Origin: Desulfovibrio sp.
GTDB taxonomy: Bacteria; Desulfobacterota; Desulfovibrionia; Desulfovibrionales; Desulfovibrionaceae
DNA length: 57,829 nt
Direction of reading: 5' to 3'
NCBI GenBank assembly: GCA_014804965.1
Contig: JAAUYU010000012.1
Span: forward strand, 135,754-193,582
Each line of letters opens with the position of its first letter. Positions within the stretch are counted from its first letter, which is position 1. Position numbers and translations under genes: made by a program. This document shows positions 8,470 through 16,193 of the stretch, one piece after another. The notes beneath the pieces are model-generated. The model worked only from the letters and a program-made list of their open reading frames with translations, was not told where the DNA came from and made no database searches.

Positions 8470-10950
8470 ATGACGAGCCTTTCCTTTCGGCACGCGCTCA
8501 CCCGCGGGCGGCCGCTCCTGCTGGACGGGGGCATGGGCACCATGCTCCAGGCGGCGGGAATGCCCGCAGGCGTGAGCCCGGACCAGTATTGCCTGGAAAA
8601 TCCCGATATTCTCTTGGGCATCCACCGCGCCTATCTTGAGGCCGGGTCCAACATTATCACCACTTGCACCTTCGGGGCCAATCCCTTCAAGCTGGCCAGG
8701 GGCCTCGACGTCTTTGACGTCTGCCGCCGCCTGACCGAAGTGGCGCGCGAGGCCGTGAAATCCGCCCCGGCGGGGCGTCCTGTCTTTGTGGCGGGCAATG
8801 TGGGGCCGAGCGGCCTTTTTGCCCGGCCCCTGGGCACGCTCGCGCCGCGCGAGCTCGTGGAGGGCTTTGCCGCGCAGGTCCGCGGGCTGGTCGCCGGGGG
8901 GTGTGACCTCATCTTCATCGAGACGCAGTTCGACCTTGCCGAGGCGCGCGCCGCCGTGGCCGCCGCCCGCGAGGTCTGCGACCTGCCCGTCATGGTGTCC
9001 ATGACCTTTGAGCATGGCGTGAGCCTCACGGGCTCCACCCCGGCCATCTTTGCCGAGACCATGCAGAATCTCGGCGCGACCGTGGTGGGCACCAATTGCA
9101 GCCTGGGGCCGGACGAGATGCTGCCCGTGGTGCGGGAGCTGCTCTCCGTCTGCGCCTGCCCGGTCATGGCCGAGCCCAACGCGGGCCTGCCGGAGCTGCG
9201 CGACGGGCAGACGGTCTTTCCCATGGGGCCCGAGGCCTTTGCGCAAAAGACGGCGCACTTTGCGGAGCTGGGCGCCCGTGTTTTGGGCGGCTGCTGCGGA
9301 ACCACGCCCGCCCATATCGCCGCGCTCTCCCGCGCGCTCGATGCCGCCACCTGCGGCACGCCCCCCGCGCCGGAGCCGCACGGTATCGTGCTCACCAGCC
9401 GCTCGGCGCTGGTGCGCATCGGCCACGGCGAGGGCCTTGCCGTCATCGGCGAGCGCATCAATCCCACGGGCAAGCCCGTGCTGGCGGCACAGCTTCAGGA
9501 GGGACGCTTCGATGAGGCCCTGCGCCTTGCGGACGAACAGGTGGCCGCGGGCGCGTCCGTGCTCGATGTCAATGTGGGCGCGCCGCTGGTGGACGAGGCC
9601 GCGTGCCTCCCCGAGCTTGCGCAGCGCCTCATCGCCAGATACCAGACGCCACTCTCGCTCGATTCGTCCCATGCTGCGGCCATTGCGGCGGCGCTGCCCT
9701 ACGGGCCCGGCTCGTGCCTTATCAATTCCATCAGCGGCGAGGCCGGGCGCATGGACGCACTGGGCCCGCTCTGCCGCCAGTATGGCGCGCCCTTCATCCT
9801 CCTGCCGCTGGAAGGGAAGGAGCTCCCGGTGCGCGCGGCCGACCGCATCCGCATCGTGGAGCGCCTGCTGGAAAAGGCCGAAGCCCTCGGCATCCCGCGC
9901 AGGCTCATTCTCGTGGACATCCTTGCGCTCGCCGTCTCCTCCACGCCCGAAGGCGTGCGGGAATGCCTGGAATTTGCCCGCTGGTGCTTCAGGGAGCGGC
10001 TTCCCACCACCATCGGCCTCTCCAATGTCTCTTTCGGGCTGCCCGCGCGGCCCCTGCTCAACGCGACCTTTTTGGGCATGGCCGTGGGCGCGGGCCTCAA
10101 CGCCTGTATCGCCAATCCCACAGCCCCGCTGATGCGGGAAACCACGGCGGCCATCGCCGCCCTTGACGGCCACGACGACCACGCCGAAGCCTTTATCGGC
10201 GCCTATGGCGGCTGGAAACCCGGTTCAGGCACATCTGCCGCCGGGGCCGCGCCGTCCGCGGGCGAAACGGGCCCCGCGAGCCTCTATGACGCGGTGCTGC
10301 GCGGCGACAAGGAGGGAGCGACCGCCCTGCTGGAAAAGGAGCTCGCCTCGGGCATGGACCCGCTCAAGATCGTGGACACTATCCTCATCCCGGCCATCAC
10401 CGAAGTGGGGGAGCGCTACGAGCGGCGCGAGTATTTCCTGCCGCAGCTCATCCGCGCGGCCGAGACCATGCAGCAGGCCTTCGGCCGTCTCAAACCCCTG
10501 CTGGAGGAGCGGCGCGGGCCGGAGCAGCGGCCCGTTATCGTGCTCGCCACCGTGGAGGGCGACATTCACGACATCGGCAAGAATATCGTGGGGCTGCTGC
10601 TCGGCAACCACGGCTTCGAGGTGGTGGACGCGGGCAAGGATGTGCCCGCGGAGGAAATTGTGGCTTGCGCGATGCGGCACAAGGCGCGTATCATCGGGCT
10701 TTCGGCGCTGATGACGACCACCATGGTGCGCATGGAAGACACCATCAACCTTATCCGGGAGCGCGGGCTGCCCATCCGGGTCATGGTCGGCGGGGCCGCC
10801 GTGACCAGGGCCTTTGCCGATGCCATCGGTGCGGATGCCTATTGTGAGGATGCCGTGAGCGGCGTGCGCGCCGCCCAGGGTTTTCTCCGGGAGGAGGCGG
10901 CAGGGGCCGCGTCCTCGCCGGATGCGGCCTGTGAAAGAATGGAATCCTGA
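8470..10950 (+). CDS. metH: cobalamin-dependent methionine synthase lacking the reactivation domain
   Basis: Transfers methyl from methyl-THF to homocysteine through cobalamin. The 826 residues are made of an N-terminal homocysteine/zinc barrel (LLLDGGMGTML; zinc Cys in GTNCSLGP near 210 and GGCCGTTPAH near 276), a pterin-binding barrel (GERINPTGKP, about 315-580), a B12 cap, and a B12-binding Rossmann domain with EGDIHDIGKNI (lower-axial His near residue 700). The protein ends there, so the C-terminal AdoMet activation domain of E. coli MetH (1227 aa) is absent. The ATG at 8470 has AAGGA eight bases upstream; a longer open frame lacks support. It leads a four-gene operon. Confidence 0.95.
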   Translation: MTSLSFRHALTRGRPLLLDGGMGTMLQAAGMPAGVSPDQYCLENPDILLGIHRAYLEAGSNIITTCTFGANPFKLARGLDVFDVCRRLTEVAREAVKSAPAGRPVFVAGNVGPSGLFARPLGTLAPRELVEGFAAQVRGLVAGGCDLIFIETQFDLAEARAAVAAAREVCDLPVMVSMTFEHGVSLTGSTPAIFAETMQNLGATVVGTNCSLGPDEMLPVVRELLSVCACPVMAEPNAGLPELRDGQTVFPMGPEAFAQKTAHFAELGARVLGGCCGTTPAHIAALSRALDAATCGTPPAPEPHGIVLTSRSALVRIGHGEGLAVIGERINPTGKPVLAAQLQEGRFDEALRLADEQVAAGASVLDVNVGAPLVDEAACLPELAQRLIARYQTPLSLDSSHAAAIAAALPYGPGSCLINSISGEAGRMDALGPLCRQYGAPFILLPLEGKELPVRAADRIRIVERLLEKAEALGIPRRLILVDILALAVSSTPEGVRECLEFARWCFRERLPTTIGLSNVSFGLPARPLLNATFLGMAVGAGLNACIANPTAPLMRETTAAIAALDGHDDHAEAFIGAYGGWKPGSGTSAAGAAPSAGETGPASLYDAVLRGDKEGATALLEKELASGMDPLKIVDTILIPAITEVGERYERREYFLPQLIRAAETMQQAFGRLKPLLEERRGPEQRPVIVLATVEGDIHDIGKNIVGLLLGNHGFEVVDAGKDVPAEEIVACAMRHKARIIGLSALMTTTMVRMEDTINLIRERGLPIRVMVGGAAVTRAFADAIGADAYCEDAVSGVRAAQGFLREEAAGAASSPDAACERMES

Positions 10951-10960
10951 GGAAACTGCC

Positions 10961-11431
10961 ATGAAACGGATCGCTCTTGCACTGCTGTTCTGCCTTCTGC
11001 TTCCCTGCGTGGCTTGCGCCGCCGGGGAGGCCGCCATCGAGCCGCTGGACCAGGCCGGCCTCACCGCACTTATCCAGAAAAACAAGGGCAAGGTGGTGAT
11101 GCTCAACTTTTTCGCAACCTGGTGCCCGCCCTGCCGGGTGGAGATCCCCGAGCTCGTGAAGGTGCGGGACGCCTACCCGGAGTCCGAGCTTTTGCTCGTG
11201 GGCCTTTCCGTGGATGAGGACAGCGCGCCCGTCATCCCCTTCATCAAAAAGGCCGGCGTCAACTATCCCGTCTACATGGCCGCGCGCGACGTGACCGACG
11301 CCTACCGAGTGACCAGCGTGCCGCACAATGTATTTTTCGCCCCGGACGGGCACATGGTCATTTCCGAGCCGGGCATGGCCGACGCCAATGTCATCGGGCA
11401 GGTGTTGGATGACCTGCTCGGGAAGAAATAG
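10961..11431 (+). CDS. periplasmic TlpA-like thioredoxin
   Basis: Thiol-disulfide oxidoreductase of the TlpA/ResA group, exported by a signal peptide (about residues 1-20, ending near ACAA). The 156 residues contain the redox motif WCPPC (near residue 53, in NFFATWCPPCRVEIPEL) and the cis-Pro segment VTSVPHNVFF. Periplasmic location suggests a reducing role in cytochrome c or envelope thiol maturation, which is inference. It starts 10 bp after metH with GAGGAA ahead of the ATG and is 10 bp from hpt. Confidence 0.9.
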   Translation: MKRIALALLFCLLLPCVACAAGEAAIEPLDQAGLTALIQKNKGKVVMLNFFATWCPPCRVEIPELVKVRDAYPESELLLVGLSVDEDSAPVIPFIKKAGVNYPVYMAARDVTDAYRVTSVPHNVFFAPDGHMVISEPGMADANVIGQVLDDLLGKK

Positions 11432-11441
11432 GCCCGCGGTC

Positions 11442-11999
11442 ATGGAAAAATGCCAGGTGAAGGCGCTTCCGGGCGACGGCAGGCTCGTCAGCGTGTTCGG
11501 CCCGGAGGAGATCGCCGCCTGCGTCCGCGGCATGGCGGCGAAAATCGACGCCTGCTACGGCGAGGAGCCGCTGGTGGCTGTCTGCGTGCTCAAGGGGGCC
11601 TGCATCTTTTTCAGCGACCTCGTGCGCTGCCTGCAAAACCGCAACCTGGAGCTGGAGTTTATTCGTATCGCCAGTTACGGCGCGGCCACCGTCAGCTCCG
11701 GGGAAGTGCTTTTCAGCAAGGATGTGGAGATCGACATCCGCGACAAGCATGTGCTCCTGGTAGAAGATATTGTGGACAGCGGGCGCAGTATGCGCTTTGT
11801 GCTGGACAATTTTGCGGCGCGGGGGCCGCGCAGCCTGCGCGTTGCGGCGCTGGTGAACAAGACCGGCCGCAGGGAAAGGGAAGTGACCGTGGATTTCACG
11901 GGCTTTTCCCTTGATTCGGGCTTCCTTGTCGGGTACGGCCTGGACTATGCCGAGCGCTACCGGGCGCTTCCCGGCATTTGCGAGCTCGTGCCGGAATAG
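11442..11999 (+). CDS. hpt: hypoxanthine phosphoribosyltransferase
   Basis: Purine-salvage enzyme making IMP (or GMP) from the base and PRPP. The 185-residue protein has the type I PRTase PRPP loop LLVEDIVDSGRS near residues 104-115, the VCVLKGACIFFSDL segment of HPRTs, and the C-terminal FLVGYGLDYAERYR motif that contacts the base and metal. The ATG at 11442 was chosen from family N-termini; the open frame runs 38 codons further upstream, inside the thioredoxin gene. Confidence 0.93.
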   Translation: MEKCQVKALPGDGRLVSVFGPEEIAACVRGMAAKIDACYGEEPLVAVCVLKGACIFFSDLVRCLQNRNLELEFIRIASYGAATVSSGEVLFSKDVEIDIRDKHVLLVEDIVDSGRSMRFVLDNFAARGPRSLRVAALVNKTGRREREVTVDFTGFSLDSGFLVGYGLDYAERYRALPGICELVPE

Positions 12000-12044
12000 G
12001 CAAAGGGCGTACAGCGCCGCCAACGTGCTTTCTGGAGTCATGGC

Positions 12045-12770
12045 ATGGAAGTGAAATGTCCGCAGTGCTCGAGCCGGTTCAACCTGCCGGATGCCGCCGC
12101 CAGGCCGGGCGCTAAGTTGCGTTGCGCCGTCTGCAAGACGGTGTTCTCCCTGCCGGGCGGGGACGCGCCCGCCCAGGCCCCGGCCTCCAAGCAGAAGCGC
12201 AAGGAGGCCCCGGCCGAGCCCCTGCCGGAACTGGGCCGCAAGCGCGGCGGGCGCCGCAAGCTCTGGCTCGTGCTGCTCCTTCTCCTGCTCCTCTGCGGGG
12301 CGGGCGCAGGCGGCTACTATTACTATTTCTTTCTCAACACGGAGACGCCCCCCAGCGAGGCCGACATCGCCAAGAAGGTGGAGCTCCTCACCATGCGCAA
12401 TGTGCGCCAGTACAATGTGCTCAATGAAAAGGTCGGCAAGGTCTTTGTCATCGAGGGCAAGGTGGTCAACGAGTTCCCTGAACCCAAGGAGCTCATTGCG
12501 CTGGAAGGGGCCATCTACGACAAGGACAAGAAGCCGCTCGCCGTCAAGAAGCAACTGGCCGGGACACAGCTTTCGCTCTTCCAGCTCCAGGTGCTGAGCG
12601 AAAAGGAGATGGAGGCCTTCCTCAACAACAAGGTGGAGATCCTCACCAACAACACCAATGTGCCGCCCGGTGGTGAAGTGCCCTTCATGATCCTCTTCTA
12701 TGACCCGCCGGACGACGTGGCGGAGTTTGGCGTCAAGATCGTGGACGTCAAGAACGTGGAGGGCAAGTAG
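12045..12770 (+). CDS. MJ0042-type zinc-ribbon membrane protein (DUF3426-like)
   Basis: 241 residues. The N-terminal zinc ribbon (CPQC at 5-8 and CAVC at 27-30) is typical of the MJ0042 finger family. A basic linker rich in K/A/P follows, then one membrane span (about 75-100: LWLVLLLLLLLC and YYYYFF). The extracytoplasmic domain of about 140 residues resembles DUF3426, an FxxAM-like fold (VFVIEGKVVNEFPEPKELIALEG). Function is unknown in the family. It is the last gene of the metH operon, 45 bp after hpt. A second protein with the same kind of finger is encoded at 24143. Confidence 0.8.
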   Translation: MEVKCPQCSSRFNLPDAAARPGAKLRCAVCKTVFSLPGGDAPAQAPASKQKRKEAPAEPLPELGRKRGGRRKLWLVLLLLLLLCGAGAGGYYYYFFLNTETPPSEADIAKKVELLTMRNVRQYNVLNEKVGKVFVIEGKVVNEFPEPKELIALEGAIYDKDKKPLAVKKQLAGTQLSLFQLQVLSEKEMEAFLNNKVEILTNNTNVPPGGEVPFMILFYDPPDDVAEFGVKIVDVKNVEGK

Positions 12771-12828
12771 CGGCCTTCATGGTTGCTCGTCGCAAGTTTG
12801 GGTGTTGAGCAAGATATTTGAGATGAAA

Positions 12829-12868
12829 AGGGGCCTGGCGGAAATACCGTCAGGCCCCTCGTGTTTTT
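12829..12868 (+). terminator. intrinsic terminator, probably bidirectional
   Basis: 13-bp stem (12829-12841 with 12847-12859, one G-U pair) and a 5-base loop, followed by GTGTTTTT on the plus strand. It closes the metH operon. On the minus strand the same stem is followed by TTTTCATC, so it can also end the DUF533 transcript that converges on it. Confidence 0.85.
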
Positions 12869-12916
12869 ATGCGGCAAATCTCCTCTTGGAGGACGCCGCA
12901 GCGAAGCTCCCTTTCG

Positions 12917-13603
12917 TCAGCAGTTCTGCTGGATGGCCTGCCGCAGAGCGGCGCGGGCCTGCGAGGCCTCGGCCTCCAGCTCGCCCTTGCGCGCATTTCC
13001 GATGCCGAGGCTCTGGGCCAGGGCGTCGAGGTAGCCGCGTTCCATGAAGTGGTCCACGTCAATGACCGAGCAGGAGAGCCGGTAGACATCCTCGGCCTGC
13101 TCGGGCGTGCGCGTCTGTGCGGCGATTTTTGCGGGGTCGATGGTCTCGGTCTGGATCGCGTCAAGGGTCGCGCCCACATCCTGGCCGCCGAGCATGGTCT
13201 CAAGGACCTTGTCCATCCGCTGGCGCTCGGAAGCATCAATGGTGCCGTCGGCGCGCGCCGCATAAATCATGGAGCGCATGACAAGCTCGGCCGTGGGGTC
13301 GGCCGCCGGAAGCGCGCCGGCGGGGCGGCGTTCCTCGGCGGGAGCCTGCTCCTGCTGCCCGGCAGCCCATTTGCGGTAGAAGTTCCAGGCCACGGCCCCG
13401 GCGCCTGCCAGGGCCACATTCTTGAGCAGGTCGCCGGATGCGAAGTTGCCGAGCATCGCCCCGAGGGCGCCTGCGCCCAGAAGGCCGCCGAGGCCGCCGG
13501 GGGTGGTGTTTTCCATGGTGCGGGCGGCGGACCTCGCCTGCCCGGAGAGGGTCTCCAGAACGGAGCCGAGGGAACCTGTATTGAGCACGTCAAATATCGA
13601 CAT
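12917..13603 (-). CDS. DUF533 (YebE-like, TerB-fold) membrane-associated protein
   Basis: 228 residues. The N-terminal half is Gly/Ala-rich with a hydrophobic stretch (LLGAGALGAMLGNFASGDLL, then VALAGAGAVAWNFYRKWAAG). The C-terminal half is the acidic helical TerB-like domain (MRSMIYAARADGTIDASERQRM and the DVDHFMERGYLDALA segment). This is the DUF533/YebE architecture, whose role is not established (envelope stress is often suggested). GGAGAAA precedes the ATG, and a sigma70-type promoter lies at 13694-13722. Confidence 0.85.
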   Translation of the reverse strand: MSIFDVLNTGSLGSVLETLSGQARSAARTMENTTPGGLGGLLGAGALGAMLGNFASGDLLKNVALAGAGAVAWNFYRKWAAGQQEQAPAEERRPAGALPAADPTAELVMRSMIYAARADGTIDASERQRMDKVLETMLGGQDVGATLDAIQTETIDPAKIAAQTRTPEQAEDVYRLSCSVIDVDHFMERGYLDALAQSLGIGNARKGELEAEASQARAALRQAIQQNC

Positions 13604-13693
13604 GAGTTTCTCCTGTGCAAGGGTTATGTGCGGAGCGCACAGACTGGTCGTGCCTGGCCCGGAGACACATCTGGGCCGCAGGTGGGCGCCCTC

Positions 13694-13722
13694 ATCCTAA
13701 ACAAGAAGGCTCGCCCCGGCAA
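13694..13722 (-). promoter_or_regulatory. sigma70-type promoter for DUF533 gene
   Basis: Minus strand TTGCCG (13722-13717), 17-base spacer, TAGGAT (13699-13694); 4/6 matches at each hexamer. Predicted leader is about 84 bases. No other gene is seen in the 188-bp gap between the two minus-strand genes. Confidence 0.45.
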
Positions 13723-13791
13723 GGGACAATGCGAAAGGAACGACCGCGCGTTCTGCGGTGCAGTAGCGACTGGGCTTGCGAGCGGTTGGGC

Positions 13792-15099
13792 CTAGACAGG
13801 GCGGGAACGGACGAGGCGCGCGAGCAGCATGGCCGCGCCCGCGGCCAGTAAAATGCCCGGAGTTGCCGCATAGGTCCCCGTCATTTCCAGAACAAGAACG
13901 ATGGCCGTCAGGGGCGCGTGTTCGGCGGCGGCAAAGGCGCTTGCCATGCCCATGGCCATGAAGGCGGCCATGCCCCCGCCCCCGGCGATGCCCGCTGCCG
14001 CGAGGCCCCAGGCGCACAGTCCGCCCGCGACGCCGCCCAGCGCAAGCACCGGCACCATGACGCCCGCGGGGATGCCCGAGCCGTAGCAAAAAGCCGTAAA
14101 CAGGAGCTTAACGCACAGGAACACCAGCAGTGCGGAGACCAGCCCCCCGGATTCGAGCAAATGGAAAATGGAAAGCCCTTCGCCCGTGGTCTGGGGATAG
14201 ATATAGAGCATGAGCGCCGCCGCGAGGAAGGGAAGCAGCGGCCGCAGAAAGACGGGGAAGTGCCGCGCCCGGCCATAGAGCGCCATAGAGCGCCTGAGCA
14301 GCCCGGCATAGAGGATGCCCACAAAGCCCGCGCCCAGGCCCACAAGGGCGCCGTTCCAGATGAAGGGGAGCTCGGCGAGGTTGCTGCACCCCTTGAGGGG
14401 CAGCATGAGGCCCAAGCCGAAGATGCCGGTGCAGGAAAGATACACACCAAGCGCCGCGCCCAGCATGAGGATGAGCAGGTTGCGGGAAATTCTTTCCTTC
14501 ATCACCTCGAGCACGTAGAAAATGCCCGCGAAGGGGGCGCTGAAGGCCGCCGCAAGGCCGGCCGCGCAGCCGCAGAGGACGAGCATCCGGCGCTTGGCCG
14601 CATGGGTGGCCGCGTCGCCGCCGCCGTCCAGGCGCGCGAGGCCGAGCGCTGTGGACGCGCCCATCTGGATGCAGGGCCCCTCCCGGCCCACGGAAAGGCC
14701 ACAGCCCATGACCAGCCAGGTGCCGATGAACTTGGGCGCGAGGATACGCCACCAGACGCCTTTTTGCGGCGCGGCGATGGACTGCGAGATCCAGCTGGCC
14801 CCGCCCGAGCGGATGGCCGGATTGCGTATCAGCCAGCCGGTAATGAGGGCCGCGACGATGGCGGGGATAAGCCACAGGCAGCACTGGAGCGGGTCCGCGG
14901 CATTGGCGCGGAACCACTGGCCCACGGCATGAAAGGCCTTGCTGGTGGTGATGCGGAAAACAGAGATGATGCTCCCCGAGAGCAGCCCTATGACGAGCCC
15001 CCAAAGGGCAAGACGGGTCTCCCCGCCGGGAGTGGCCCCCGGGGATGCGGGAAAATACAGCAGGCCGCCGATGCGCTGGAAAAGGGATCCGCCCTTCAT
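13792..15099 (-). CDS. CLC-family chloride channel/antiporter with channel-like residues
   Basis: 435-residue polytopic membrane protein of the CLC family, which moves Cl- or F- or exchanges Cl- for H+. The gating-glutamate motif GREGP is at 138-142, with E140 matching E148 of E. coli ClcA. A second selectivity segment, YGSGIPAGVMVP, is at 339-350. Departures: the first GSGIP motif is replaced by RSGGASWIS near 98-106, the position of the internal proton glutamate (E203) is Val199 in YVLEVM, and the protein stops at RSRPV, just where ClcA has Tyr445. These features point to channel or uncoupled behaviour rather than Cl-/H+ exchange. Start ATG 15099; the next gene is divergent. Confidence 0.88.
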   Translation of the reverse strand: MKGGSLFQRIGGLLYFPASPGATPGGETRLALWGLVIGLLSGSIISVFRITTSKAFHAVGQWFRANAADPLQCCLWLIPAIVAALITGWLIRNPAIRSGGASWISQSIAAPQKGVWWRILAPKFIGTWLVMGCGLSVGREGPCIQMGASTALGLARLDGGGDAATHAAKRRMLVLCGCAAGLAAAFSAPFAGIFYVLEVMKERISRNLLILMLGAALGVYLSCTGIFGLGLMLPLKGCSNLAELPFIWNGALVGLGAGFVGILYAGLLRRSMALYGRARHFPVFLRPLLPFLAAALMLYIYPQTTGEGLSIFHLLESGGLVSALLVFLCVKLLFTAFCYGSGIPAGVMVPVLALGGVAGGLCAWGLAAAGIAGGGGMAAFMAMGMASAFAAAEHAPLTAIVLVLEMTGTYAATPGILLAAGAAMLLARLVRSRPV

Positions 15100-15220
15100 G
15101 AGCCACTCTCCGCCCTGGTTGTCGTGCCGGTACGCCGCCGCCTGGTGGCGGCAAACGCCGGGCCAAGCATAGCGCCTTCGCGCCGGTTTTCCAATGCTCT
15201 TTCAGGAGCTTCCGCCGGAT

Positions 15221-15249
15221 TTGCATGGCGGCGCGCCTTGGCATATGTT
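15221..15249 (+). promoter_or_regulatory. weak candidate promoter for the 15303 lipoprotein gene
   Basis: TTGCAT (15221-15226), 17-base spacer, TATGTT (15244-15249). Hexamer matches are modest (3/6 and 4/6), but spacing and position (about 45 bases of leader) fit. It lies in the 203-bp divergent gap with the CLC gene. Confidence 0.3.
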
Positions 15250-15302
15250 CGGGCTGCGGCCTACGTTGCGCAGGCCGCCATCCTGGCGAAGAAAGAGAGG
15301 GA

Positions 15303-16076
15303 ATGATGATGAAAAACGCGGTTCCGCACCGTTTGCCACGATTTGCCCTGGTCCTGGCCGTCGTCCTTGTGGCGGCCCTGCTTGGTTGCAGGGGGGGCGC
15401 CCTGCAACGAGGCATCCTCGGGTCTGCCTATGTTTCCACCGCCCGGCCGGACATTGCGGTCGAGGCCGTGAACATGCCCCTGCTCACGGCGGGGCGCGGC
15501 TCGGCGAGCCTTGTATGGAGCGATATGCTGGGCGGGCTCCCCATCCAGATGTGGCTCGCCGTCTACGGGCAGGGCGGCCTCTCGCCGCTCGCCATCGTGG
15601 CCCAGGCGGCCGTGCCCCAGGGCTGGTACTGGGACAGCATCTCGCCGCATTTCCAAAGCGTGGACGTGGGCACGGAAGTTTTCGGCGGCGTCACCTATCA
15701 GGCATGCACCTATATTGTTGACCCGTCGCGAGACCCCTTCAGCGGCCTTGTGACGGCGGTACATCCCGACGGCACGCCGCAACTCTGGATGGCCCGCTAT
15801 TTCGCCGCGCGCTTCAATTTCAATGACGACAAGATCATCATGGAATACCGGGAGCCGCTTCCCGAAGGCATCGTGTCACTCTCGGCCCTGCCCTATGGAC
15901 AGGGGGACCTGCTCGCCGCCTTTGAGCAGCGCGCCCGCGACGCCTTTGCGGTCGGCGTTGCGCCGCAAAATCTCGGCGGCCTTCAGACGGGCTATATTCA
16001 GGGCGTCCTTTGGCAATACATGGGGCAGAATTTCCTCGGAACCGCTTCCAAGTATGACATCTATGACCTGGACTAG
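15303..16076 (+). CDS. putative lipoprotein, lineage-specific
   Basis: 257 residues with a signal peptide ending in the lipobox LLGC (Cys29). Three successive ATG codons (15303, 15306, 15309) follow a GAGAGG site; the second gives the best spacing. The mature protein has many aromatic residues (GWYWDSISPHF, VLWQYMGQNF) and no recognisable catalytic motif. It may belong to a DUF family restricted to Desulfovibrio (I think DUF4851, from memory and unchecked). It stands alone between the CLC gene and a strong bidirectional terminator. Confidence 0.7.
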   Translation: MMMKNAVPHRLPRFALVLAVVLVAALLGCRGGALQRGILGSAYVSTARPDIAVEAVNMPLLTAGRGSASLVWSDMLGGLPIQMWLAVYGQGGLSPLAIVAQAAVPQGWYWDSISPHFQSVDVGTEVFGGVTYQACTYIVDPSRDPFSGLVTAVHPDGTPQLWMARYFAARFNFNDDKIIMEYREPLPEGIVSLSALPYGQGDLLAAFEQRARDAFAVGVAPQNLGGLQTGYIQGVLWQYMGQNFLGTASKYDIYDLD

Positions 16077-16133
16077 GCGAGGGCGCGGCTCCGCGGGCCA
16101 TGCAGCCTTGGGTTGACAGGAAAATATCGGTAC

Positions 16134-16163
16134 AAAAAGGGGAGCCCGCGGGCTCCCCTTTTT
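16134..16163 (+). terminator. perfect 30-bp palindromic bidirectional terminator
   Basis: AAAAA, then a 20-base perfect inverted repeat (GGGGAGCCCG / CGGGCTCCCC), then TTTTT. The element reads the same on both strands and sits between convergent genes (the lipoprotein on plus, the 1007-residue membrane protein on minus), serving both. Confidence 0.88.
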
Positions 16164-16193
16164 CGTGGTTCACGTTCCGGCTTTCGCCCGTCT

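Noticed and set aside
13760-13794. Pyrrolysine or read-through at the CLC TAG stop
   Set aside because: No pyrrolysine machinery or insertion context is visible, and CLC proteins are not known to use it; truncation or a point change is simpler.
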